Shown: positions 32,796 to 40,207 of the stretch, piece after piece
Layout of the letters: each line of letters starts with the position of its first letter
Position numbering within the stretch: the first letter of the stretch is position 1
NCBI RefSeq assembly: GCF_011682055.1
Contig: NZ_JAAQOM010000019.1
Location: 1-64,000, forward strand
From: Telluria antibiotica
GTDB lineage: Bacteria; Pseudomonadota; Gammaproteobacteria; Burkholderiales; Burkholderiaceae_D
Direction of reading: 5' to 3'
Length of the DNA: 64,000 bases
Program-made: the position numbers and the translations under genes
Notes under the pieces: generated by a model
What the model saw: the letters and a program-made list of their open reading frames with translations, nothing else
The model's database searches: none
What the model was told of the DNA's origin: nothing

Positions 32796-33720
32796 TCAAG
32801 GGCGGGCCGCCATGCCCGATTCCTCCCGCAGCCAGTCGGCGACGGCGCGCGCGGCGGCGCCCGGCTGCGGATCGGTTCGCATGACGAGGTGGTACGTACG
32901 GCCGGCGATGGCGGGGCCGAATGGCCGCACGAGGTGGCCCGCGGCGAGGTCGTCGGCCACGAGGGCCAGGCTCAGCAGGGCGATGCCCTGGCCCGCGACG
33001 GCTGCCTGGAGCGTGACCCTCGTCCGAATAACGCAGCTGGCCCCGGGCCGGCGGCCACGCGATGCCGGCCTGCGCGAACCAGTGTTCCCACGTCGGATTC
33101 GCGGGCGCCGATCGTTTCCAGTCGAAATGGATGAGCGGCACCGATTGCAATGCGTCCACCGACGTGACGCCCAGTATCGGATTGGCCACGGGCGCGTACG
33201 CGTCCGCGAACATGACGTCGGCGGCAAGGCCGGGGTAGGGTCCGCTGCCGTAGCGCACGGCGATGTCGACGGCGTGCGCGTGGAGGTCCACGGTCTCGTC
33301 GGAGGCGTGCAGCTGCAGGTCGATGTCCGGATGCAGCGCGTGGAAGCGGGCGACCCGCGGGACGAGCCATTTCGCCGTGAACGCATGCGTGGCCGAGACG
33401 GTGACGCGGTCGCGCCGGCGGGTCTCCGCGAGGCGCGCCAGCACGGCTTCCATGGCGTCGAATCCGTCGCGCAGCACGGGATACAGCTGCGTGCCGGCCT
33501 CGGTCAGCGTGACCTGCCTGGCCGCGCGCACGAACAGCCGCAACCCCGTGTGGTCTTCGAGCACGCGGATGCGGTGGCTGATGGCCGTCGGCGTCACGGC
33601 CAGTTCCTCGGCGGCGCGCTTGAAGCTGCCGTGCCGCGCCGCCGCCTCGAAGGCGCGCAGTGCGGACAGCGGCGGCAGGCGGCGCATCGCCCGGGTGCCG
33701 GATAGGTGAATTGAAGTCAT
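32796..33720 (-). pseudogene. LysR-family regulator, frameshifted
   Basis: The N-terminal winged helix is intact (LSALRAFEAAARHGSFKRAA, LAVTPTAISHRIRVLEDHTG), from a start near 33720 or 33687. The substrate-binding domain runs normally to QLRYSDE. There one extra C in the run 33017-33019 (plus strand) shifts the frame; the correct continuation VTLQAAVAGQGIALLSLALV and on to EESGMAARP, stop at 32796, is found in the next frame. Removing one base restores a normal protein of about 300 aa of the GcvA-like type. It is thus either a recent pseudogene or a sequencing error. Divergent to the RidA/OYE pair, its probable target. Confidence 0.85.
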
Positions 33721-33843
33721 CTGATGCCTGAAAAACCGTCGTTTGTCGGGGAAATTTCTTGCGGCGATTATTCCAGACATGGACGAGATGCGTGAATCGT
33801 ACTCATCTCGTCCCTTAACCCACAGCGACTTCAGGAGTCAGAC

Positions 33844-34248
33844 ATGCTTGAACGTATCATCACCCGGCCCGACCCGTACGCACCCTATCTGCTGTCGCAA
33901 CGCATCCGTTTCGGCGACTTGCTGTTCATCTCCGGCCAGGCCGGCGCCGGCGACGATGGCCGTATCGTCGAAGGCGGATTCGTCGCCCAGGGCGAGCGGG
34001 CGTTCCGCAATTTGCGGCGGGCGCTGGAAGCGGGCGGCGCGAGCCTGCGCGACGTCATCAAGGTCACGATCTTCGTCACCGACATGGGGCATTTCCAGGA
34101 CGTCGTCGACTTGCGCAGGACATTTTTTTCGCCGCCTTATCCCGCCGATACGATCGCCGAGGTGAGGGCGCTCTACGACCCGCGCGCGCTGATCGAGATC
34201 GAGGCGATCGCGGCCGTGCGCCAGGCGGGAGCCGGCGATGCGCGCTGA
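33844..34248 (+). CDS. RidA/YjgF-family protein
   Basis: 134 aa, AGGAG upstream of ATG 33844. The conserved RidA pattern is present: ISGQAGAGDDGRIVEGGFVAQGERAFRNL spread over residues 30-58, LRDVIKVTIFVTDM and the C-terminal ALIEIEAIAAV with the family Glu. The usual deaminase Arg is not in its standard place (RALYDPRALIEIEA), so this may be a Rid-subfamily member other than canonical RidA. Such enzymes remove reactive enamine/imine intermediates. The stop overlaps the start of the OYE-like gene by 11 nt, so the two are translationally coupled. Confidence 0.9.
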   Translation: MLERIITRPDPYAPYLLSQRIRFGDLLFISGQAGAGDDGRIVEGGFVAQGERAFRNLRRALEAGGASLRDVIKVTIFVTDMGHFQDVVDLRRTFFSPPYPADTIAEVRALYDPRALIEIEAIAAVRQAGAGDAR

Positions 34249-35374
34249 CGGACACGAGGCGAGCCTGTTCGCACCGCTCGCCATCGGTGCGACGACGTTG
34301 CCCAACCGCCTGGTTGTGGCGCCGATGACGCGCGTGAGCGCGACGGAAAATGGTGTGCCCACGGCGCGCATGGCCGAGTACTACGCGCAGTTCGCGCGGG
34401 GCGGTTTCGGCCTCGTGATCACGGAAGGCGTGTACACGGACCTGGCGTATGCGCAGGGCTATCGCTGCCAGCCGGGCCTCGCGAACGCGGCCCAGCGCGA
34501 TGCGTGGCGACCCGTCGTCGCGGGCGTGCGGGCGCAGGGCGCGCACATCGTGGCGCAACTGATGCATGCGGGCGCGCTGGCGCAGGGCAATTCGCACCGG
34601 GCGGGCACCGTCGGTCCGTCAGCCGTGCGGCCGAAGGGAAAGCAGATGACGGCCTACCGCGGCGCCGGCGACTACCCGGTGCCCGCCGCGATGACGACGC
34701 GCGACATCGACGAGGCCGTCTCCGGCTTCGCGCAGGCGGCGGCGCGTGCGCGCGAGGCGGGATTCGACGGCGTCGAGATCCATGGCGCGAACGGCTATTT
34801 GCTGGACCAGTTCCTGTCCGAAGACATCAACCTGCGCGACGACCGCTACGGCGGCGGCATCGACGGCAGGCTGCGCCTGATCGTGGACGTCGTCGATGCC
34901 GTGCGGGCCGCGGTGGGCCCGGCGTGTATCGTCGGCGTGCGCCTGTCGCAGGCAAAGGTCAATGACTTCACGCATCGCTGGCGTGGCGAAGACGAGGCGG
35001 CCGTGATCTTCCGCACGCTGGGCGGGCTGGCGGTCGATTATCTGCACGTCACCGAGCACGAAGCATGGCGGCCCGCGTTCGATACGGGACCGAGCCTGGC
35101 CGCGCTGGCGAAACGCCACGGCGCCAAGCCCGTCATCGCCAACGGTGGGCTGCACGATCCGCTGCAGGCCGTGGGCATGATCGAACGGGGCGACGCGGAT
35201 GCCGTGTCGCTCGGCCGGGGAGCGCTGGCGCAGGCGGACTGGCCCACGCGCGTCCGGAACGGCACACCGCTGGCGGCGTTCGATCCCGGCATCCTGTGCC
35301 CGCTCGCGGACCTAGAGAATGCCGAGCGCCGGCGCGCCACCACTTCCGCCGCGCGCGGCGGCTGCACGGTATAG
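34238..35374 (+). CDS. NADH:flavin oxidoreductase (Old Yellow Enzyme family)
   Basis: 378 aa. FMN-binding barrel with LFAPLAIGATTLPNRLVVAPMTR at the N-terminus, QLMHAGALA, GFDGVEIHGANGYLLDQFL with the His-x-x-Asn substrate pair, the LSEDINLRDDRYGG motif and the late ANGGL and VSLGRGALAQADWP phosphate-binding segments. These enzymes reduce activated alkenes or nitro compounds with NAD(P)H. It is cytoplasmic. It overlaps ridA, and the two may handle a reactive metabolite under control of the divergent LysR regulator, which is frameshifted here. Confidence 0.93.
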   Translation: MRADGHEASLFAPLAIGATTLPNRLVVAPMTRVSATENGVPTARMAEYYAQFARGGFGLVITEGVYTDLAYAQGYRCQPGLANAAQRDAWRPVVAGVRAQGAHIVAQLMHAGALAQGNSHRAGTVGPSAVRPKGKQMTAYRGAGDYPVPAAMTTRDIDEAVSGFAQAAARAREAGFDGVEIHGANGYLLDQFLSEDINLRDDRYGGGIDGRLRLIVDVVDAVRAAVGPACIVGVRLSQAKVNDFTHRWRGEDEAAVIFRTLGGLAVDYLHVTEHEAWRPAFDTGPSLAALAKRHGAKPVIANGGLHDPLQAVGMIERGDADAVSLGRGALAQADWPTRVRNGTPLAAFDPGILCPLADLENAERRRATTSAARGGCTV

Positions 35375-35562
35375 CTTCACGGTCGCCAGTCGTGCGCGAT
35401 AAAGGCCGCGTTCACTGATAGCATCGACCACGTACGCGAGGGCAGGCGCCTGTGCGGGGAAGACCCGCCTGGCGCAGCGCGCGCCACGCACGTTGTCGCG
35501 AACGTCGACGCGACCTTTTGATTGAAGAAAACGAAGAACCGAAAACGAACAACCTTATGCGT

Positions 35563-35775
35563 TCAATGTGCCTTGGACAGGATCAGCAGCCAGCGGCGCA
35601 GCAGCAGCACTTCCACGTGGCCCGGCTCGACGCCGGTATCGCACTCGATGATCGGGTTGACCGGGTAGAAGCGCTTGCGGAAATCGCGCGTCACCAGAAC
35701 CTCGCGGCGACCGAAGCGCAGCAGGAAAGGCGTCGGGGCGTATTCGAGGCCGAAGGAGCTGTTCAGAGTAGTCAT
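35563..35775 (-). CDS. Small protein of unknown function
   Basis: 70 aa, AAGGGA upstream of ATG 35775. The sequence (TPFLLRFGRREVLVTRDFRK, FYPVNPIIECDTGVEPGHVE, VLLLRRWLLILSKAH) is compact, with no signal peptide or long membrane segment. The dense ordered composition and good ribosome binding site support a real gene. The family is not recognised. Two LexA-like boxes lie 91-126 bp upstream, in the divergent gap shared with the PAP2 phosphatase, so it may belong to the SOS regulon. Confidence 0.7.
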   Translation of the reverse strand: MTTLNSSFGLEYAPTPFLLRFGRREVLVTRDFRKRFYPVNPIIECDTGVEPGHVEVLLLRRWLLILSKAH

Positions 35776-35865
35776 GACGATCCCTTAATCGAGTGTGGTT
35801 ACGAATCAAGTTGTGCTGTTGTAGGCAAGTTGTCTTGCTCGAGTAGGTACAGAATAGCACAACTA

Positions 35866-35900
35866 CTGTATAAATCCACAGTTACTGTACAAAAAACCAG
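35866..35900. promoter_or_regulatory. Two LexA-like boxes in a divergent promoter region
   Basis: CTGTATAAATCCACAG (35866-35881) is a full CTGT-N8-ACAG match. CTGTACAAAAAACCAG (35885-35900) matches CTGT-N8-CCAG, one base off. They start 19 bp apart. The first overlaps a TATAAA (35869-35874) that could be a -10 element for the PAP2 gene. CTGT-N8-ACAG is the LexA consensus in gamma- and betaproteobacteria. Confidence 0.55.
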
Positions 35901-35951
35901 TCATTGCATATTTGTGTGGTTTTTTCGCCAATACGCCCCATCTGGAGCGGC

Positions 35952-36707
35952 ATGCTGAATCCCGCTTCTTCACCGCTGCGCCGCTTCATCGACGCCCGCC
36001 TGTCGCCCGAGGGTGCCATGGGCCTGCACCTCACCATCGGAGTCGCGCTGCTGCTCGTGGCCGCGTGGGTCTTCGGTGCCATCGCCGAGGACGTCGTCAC
36101 GGGCGCGACGATCACCCTCGTCGACGTCCGCCTCGCGCACTGGTTTCATGACCGCGCCACGCCCGGCTTCACGCGCGCCATGCTGTTCGTCACGCACTGG
36201 AACGGCATCGCGGGCAACTGCGTCATGGGTGCGTTGGTGGCGCTGTGGTTATGGCGCCGCCGTGCGTACTACTGGCTGATCGTCTGCTTCGTCGCCGTGC
36301 CGGGCGGCATGCTGCTGAACGCCGCGCTGAAGCACGCGTTCCGGCGCGCGCGCCCGACCTTCGACGATCCGCTGCTGAGCCTCGTCACGTACAGCTTCCC
36401 CAGCGGCCATACGGCCGCGGCCACCGTGTTCTACGGCCTGCTCGCGTGCTACCTCGTGCGCCGCGCGCACGCGTGGCCCGCGCGCGTGCTGGCCGCCGGC
36501 GGCGCCGTCGCGATGGTGATGCTCGTCGCGCTGTCGCGCATGTACCTCGGCGTGCACTACCTGTCGGACGTGCTGGCCGCCGCGGCGGAAGGGGCGGCGT
36601 GGCTGGCGATCTGCATCACGGCCGTCTCCACGTTGCACCGGCGCCGCCTGGCGCGAGGAGCACCCTCGTGGAGCGAACGCGCCCATGCCGCGGAGGACCT
36701 GCGATGA
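35952..36707 (+). CDS. PAP2-family phosphatase, membrane protein
   Basis: 251 aa from ATG 35952, with GGAG five bases upstream. It is a multi-pass membrane protein with the three phosphatase signatures: KHAFRRARP, YSFPSGHTAAA and SRMYLGVHYLSD, which hold the catalytic His residues. It should dephosphorylate lipid phosphates such as phosphatidic acid or undecaprenyl pyrophosphate on the periplasmic face. The last four bases overlap the start of the lipid-kinase gene (ATGA), and a phosphoesterase gene follows, so this is the head of a lipid-metabolism operon. Two LexA-like boxes precede it. Confidence 0.93.
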   Translation: MLNPASSPLRRFIDARLSPEGAMGLHLTIGVALLLVAAWVFGAIAEDVVTGATITLVDVRLAHWFHDRATPGFTRAMLFVTHWNGIAGNCVMGALVALWLWRRRAYYWLIVCFVAVPGGMLLNAALKHAFRRARPTFDDPLLSLVTYSFPSGHTAAATVFYGLLACYLVRRAHAWPARVLAAGGAVAMVMLVALSRMYLGVHYLSDVLAAAAEGAAWLAICITAVSTLHRRRLARGAPSWSERAHAAEDLR

Positions 36708-37618
36708 AGCCCGTCACCGTGATCGTCAACGCCGGCGCCGGCGCCGGGCACGACGAGTCGGCCTGCGCCACCTTGCAGGCGCAACTCGCGGGCGCGGGTC
36801 TCGATGCGGACCTCGTGCGGGCGGACGGCGGCGCGGAGATGACCGCCGCGGCGAAGCAGGCGCTGCACGACGGCGCGCGCCTGGTGGCGGCGGGCGGCGG
36901 TGACGGTACGATCAACGCCGTGGCGTCCGTGATGGTCGACAGCGGCGTGCCGTTTGGCGTGCTGCCGCTCGGCACGCTGAACCATTTCGCGAAGGACCTC
37001 GGCATCCCGCTCGACGTCGAGGCGGCCGTGCGCAACCTCGCGACGGGCACGCCGGTGAAGGTCGACGTGGGCGAGGTGAACGGGCGCATCTTCCTCAACA
37101 ATTCGAGCCTGGGCATGTACCCGGACATCGTGCGCGACCGCGAGAAGCAGCAGCGCCGCCTCGGCCGCGGCAAGTGGCCCGCGGCCGTCTGGGCCGCACT
37201 CGCCGCGCTGCGCCGCTATCCGTTCCTGTCGATGCGGCTCGACGTCAACGGGGAACGGCTCGCGCGCCGCACGCCGTTCGTCTTCATCGGCAACAACGCG
37301 TACACGATGGAAGGCTTGTCGATCGGCGAGCGGGCGCGCCTGGACGAGGGCATCCTGAGCCTGTACGTCGCGCAGCGTCCGACGCGCCTGGGTCTGCTGC
37401 GCTTCGCGTTCGATGCGCTGCTCGGCCGCCTTGGCCAGGAGCGCGACTTCGACGTGCTGACGTCGCCCGGGTTCGACATCGACACGCACCGCCGGCACCT
37501 GCTCGTGGCGACGGACGGCGAAGTGACGGAGATGAGTCCGCCGTTGCGCTACCGGATGCGGCCTGGCGCACTGACGGTGCTCGTCCCGCCGGCGGACAAT
37601 GGTGCCAATCCACGCTAA
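36704..37618 (+). CDS. Diacylglycerol kinase-like lipid kinase (YegS/DagK family)
   Basis: 304 aa. The N-terminal nucleotide-binding part has VIVNAGAGAGHDES and the hallmark GGGDGTINAVASVMVDSG, followed by FGVLPLGTLNHFAKDLGIP. The C-terminal beta-sandwich region holds FIGNNAYTM and a run of acidic and basic residues typical of the YegS fold. It should phosphorylate a lipid such as diacylglycerol at the cytoplasmic face. Start ATG 36704 overlaps the PAP2 stop. Kinase and phosphatase acting on related lipids in one operon suggests turnover of a phospholipid or carrier-lipid pool. Confidence 0.92.
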   Translation: MKPVTVIVNAGAGAGHDESACATLQAQLAGAGLDADLVRADGGAEMTAAAKQALHDGARLVAAGGGDGTINAVASVMVDSGVPFGVLPLGTLNHFAKDLGIPLDVEAAVRNLATGTPVKVDVGEVNGRIFLNNSSLGMYPDIVRDREKQQRRLGRGKWPAAVWAALAALRRYPFLSMRLDVNGERLARRTPFVFIGNNAYTMEGLSIGERARLDEGILSLYVAQRPTRLGLLRFAFDALLGRLGQERDFDVLTSPGFDIDTHRRHLLVATDGEVTEMSPPLRYRMRPGALTVLVPPADNGANPR

Positions 37619-37635
37619 CGGAAAAGGGGAATCCC

Positions 37636-38487
37636 ATGCGTACACTCGTCCACCTGTCCGACCTGCATTTCGGCCGCGTCGACCCGCAGCTGCTCGACCC
37701 GCTGCGCGAGCTGGTCCACGAGCTGGCGCCGAACGTCGTCGTCGTCTCCGGCGACCTCACGCAGCGCGCCAAGAGCGAGCAGTTCGAGGAGGCGAGGGCC
37801 TGGCTCGACACGTTGCCGGGCCCGCAGATCATCGTGCCGGGCAACCACGATATCTCGCTGTACAACGTGTTCCGCCGCTTCCTGGCGCCGCTGGACCGCT
37901 ACAAGCGCTACATCACGGACGACCTCGACCCCGTCTACATCGACGACGAGATCGCCGTGCTGGGGGTGAACACGGCACGCTCGCTCACGTTCAAGGACGG
38001 CCGCGTCAACAAGGAGCAGGTGGAGAAGATCCGCGCCACGTTGTCGGACCTGGCGCCCGAGGTCACGCGCGTCGTCGTGACGCACCACCCGTTCGACTTG
38101 CCGAAGGACGCGGACAAGCAGGGCGCGGAAGAGGACGACCTCGTCGACCGCGCACACATGGCGATGGACGTGTTCGCGGAACTCGGCGTCGACCTGTTGA
38201 TGGCCGGGCACCTGCACATGAGCCACGCGGGCAATACGCAGGCGCGCTACAAGATCAGCGAGTACGCGGCGCTCGTCGTGCAGGCCGGCACGGCCACGTC
38301 CACGCGCGGGCGCGGCGAAGTGAATTCGTTCAACGTGCTCCGCGTCGAACCCGTGCGCATCGAGGTCGACCGCTACGGCTGGGACAGCGTGCACAACCGG
38401 TTCCAGCTGCTCGCCACGGAAAAATTCATGCGCAGCGGGAACGTATGGGCCGAGGTGCCGGACGGCATGATGGCTGCGGGACTCTAA
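37636..38487 (+). CDS. Metallophosphoesterase (calcineurin-like)
   Basis: 283 aa, AAGGGG upstream of ATG 37636, 17 nt after the lipid-kinase gene. All five metallophosphoesterase motifs are present: SDLHFG, SGDLTQRA, GNHD, THHP and GHLHMSH. No signal peptide. The family is related to 3',5'-cyclic-AMP phosphodiesterase CpdA and to phosphoesterases of lipid or nucleotide substrates; the order with PAP2 and DAG-kinase genes favours a lipid-related role but does not prove one. Confidence 0.9.
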   Translation: MRTLVHLSDLHFGRVDPQLLDPLRELVHELAPNVVVVSGDLTQRAKSEQFEEARAWLDTLPGPQIIVPGNHDISLYNVFRRFLAPLDRYKRYITDDLDPVYIDDEIAVLGVNTARSLTFKDGRVNKEQVEKIRATLSDLAPEVTRVVVTHHPFDLPKDADKQGAEEDDLVDRAHMAMDVFAELGVDLLMAGHLHMSHAGNTQARYKISEYAALVVQAGTATSTRGRGEVNSFNVLRVEPVRIEVDRYGWDSVHNRFQLLATEKFMRSGNVWAEVPDGMMAAGL

Positions 38488-38493
38488 CCCGTT

Positions 38494-38696
38494 ATGTGGA
38501 AAAAGCGGCCATTCTTCGGAGGCTTTCTGGTGTTGCTGATGGTAGTGCTGACTGCTGTCGGCATGTGGGCCAGGCGGGAGCTCTCGATTGATAGCTGCCT
38601 GGACCGTGGTGGGCGTGGAATGTCGAGGTCGCTGCTTGCGAGGGCGCTGCGGAGCAGTCTGCAGCCTCCCTACAGCCCGGCGCTCGATCGGATTGA
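38494..38696 (+). pseudogene. Small membrane protein gene, frameshifted
   Basis: From ATG 38494 the frame reads MWKKRPFFGGFLVLLMVVLT with one membrane helix, then ELSIDSCLDRGGR. At 38614-38616 one base is missing: read one frame over, the sequence continues WNVEVAACEGAAEQSAASLQ and ends PGARSD, stop at 38694-38696. CLDRGGRW-x-n-C is a pattern seen in small inner-membrane proteins of this bacterial group. As written, the frame instead runs on to 38814 with an unrelated tail. One base inserted restores an ordinary 67-aa protein, so this is a recent frameshift or a sequencing error. Confidence 0.65.
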
Positions 38697-38818
38697 CATC
38701 TTGTGGAAGCATTACCGGCGCCACGTCGTTGTCCCGAACGGTGCAGGTTTGCTCGACGATATTCAATCCTTGATGAGAGGCGTCGGCACCCAATGCACGA
38801 TAAATCGCGCATGACGAC

Positions 38819-40207
38819 TTAGATCCAATACTCGCCCAGGCGCGACATCCACTCCTTGATCCGGTCCGACCAGGGCCTGTGCCGCCACCGCTCCAATGTG
38901 ACCTCCTTCGAGTCGCGCAGGTCTTCGTCGAACGCGCTCTCCATCGCGGTACCGAATGCCGGGTCGATGACGACGACGTTCAGCTCGTAGTTGTGGATGA
39001 AACTGCGGCGGTCGATGTTGGCCGACCCGATGGTCGACCAGCCGCCGTCGATGACGGCCGTCTTGGCGTGCAGCACGGCGATCTGCAGCTCGAAGATGCG
39101 CACGCCGCCCGCGAGCAGCTGGTCGTAGAACGCCTGGCCCGCGTAGCGGATCAGGCCGTGGTCCGACACGCCCGGCAGCACGAGCCGCACGTCCACGCCC
39201 CGTTTCGCGGCGGCGATCAGCGCGTCGACGATCTGCTGGTCGGGCACGAAATACGCCGACGTGACGTGGATCGATATCTTCGCTTCGCTGATCGCGACGA
39301 CGAGCGCTTTATAGATGTCCGATTCGTGGTCCGGATCGGATGCGAGCACGCGCACGATCTTGTCGCCGGCGGGTGCGAGCTTCGGAAAATACTCGGCCTG
39401 CGGCAATTCGCCGCCTTCCTGCTGCACCCACAGGTCGATGAACGACCATTGCAGCGGCGCGACGGCCGGGCCTTCGATCTTGACGTGCGTGTCGCGCCAG
39501 CCGACCTTGTCGCCGTCGTCCGGCTTGTGGCGCGAGCGGAACAGCGAGCTGTTCGCATACGTGCTGCTGATGTTGATGCCGCCCGTGAACGCGACCTTGC
39601 CATCGACGACCATCAGCTTGCGGTGGTTGCGGTTGTTCAGCTCCCACTTGCCGCGCGCCTTCGCGGGGTTCACGGGGTTGAAGATCAGCACCTGGATGCC
39701 GGCCTGGCGCATGCGGTCGAAGAACGCGGCCGGCGTGGCGAGGCCACCCACGGCGTCGACCATCACGTTGACCGCGACGCCCTGGCGCCGCTTCTCGATC
39801 AGCAGGTCGGCGAACTCGTTGCCGATCTGGTCCTGATCGAAGATATAGGTTTCCAGGTTGATGGAACTGGTGGCGACGCGCGCCGCGGCCATCATCTCGC
39901 GCATCGTGGCGGGGCCGTCGAACAGCAGGGTCACCTTGTTGCCCGCGATGAGGGGCACGCCGGTCGCTTGTTCTTCCAGCGCGGCCAGCGCCTTCAGGTC
40001 GCCGCTCGCGTTGGCCCAGCGCTTTGCGGCGAGGGCCGATGCCTTCTTGGGCGGCAGGGCACCCTTGGCCGTTTCGATCGTGGGCGTGGCTTTCACGGGC
40101 GCGTCCGGGGCGACGTCCGGCAGCGACTTGCACGCGACGACGCCGCAGCAGAGGCACAGGACCAGCAGCCGGGCGAACGAAGGAAGGCGGCGCAGCAGGG
40201 AAGTCAT
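38819..40207 (-). CDS. Phospholipase D-type cardiolipin synthase, lipoprotein
   Basis: 462 aa from ATG 40207, which overlaps the upstream stop (ATGA). Signal with lipobox LCLCCGVVAC. Two HKD motifs: NHRKLMVVDGKVAFTGGIN and LHAKTAVIDGGWSTIGSANID, with His, Lys and Asp in place, and the paired phospholipase D fold. Enzymes of this kind join two phosphatidylglycerols to cardiolipin or exchange phosphatidyl groups. A lipid anchor would put it in the periplasmic leaflet, different from typical ClsA with two N-terminal membrane helices. It is translationally coupled to the Gcr-like membrane protein. Confidence 0.9.
   Translation of the reverse strand: MTSLLRRLPSFARLLVLCLCCGVVACKSLPDVAPDAPVKATPTIETAKGALPPKKASALAAKRWANASGDLKALAALEEQATGVPLIAGNKVTLLFDGPATMREMMAAARVATSSINLETYIFDQDQIGNEFADLLIEKRRQGVAVNVMVDAVGGLATPAAFFDRMRQAGIQVLIFNPVNPAKARGKWELNNRNHRKLMVVDGKVAFTGGINISSTYANSSLFRSRHKPDDGDKVGWRDTHVKIEGPAVAPLQWSFIDLWVQQEGGELPQAEYFPKLAPAGDKIVRVLASDPDHESDIYKALVVAISEAKISIHVTSAYFVPDQQIVDALIAAAKRGVDVRLVLPGVSDHGLIRYAGQAFYDQLLAGGVRIFELQIAVLHAKTAVIDGGWSTIGSANIDRRSFIHNYELNVVVIDPAFGTAMESAFDEDLRDSKEVTLERWRHRPWSDRIKEWMSRLGEYWI

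Noticed and set aside
35555..35860. 101-codon minus-strand frame overlapping the 70-aa protein
   Set aside because: It is an alternative frame through the better supported 70-aa gene, which has a ribosome binding site and ordered composition.
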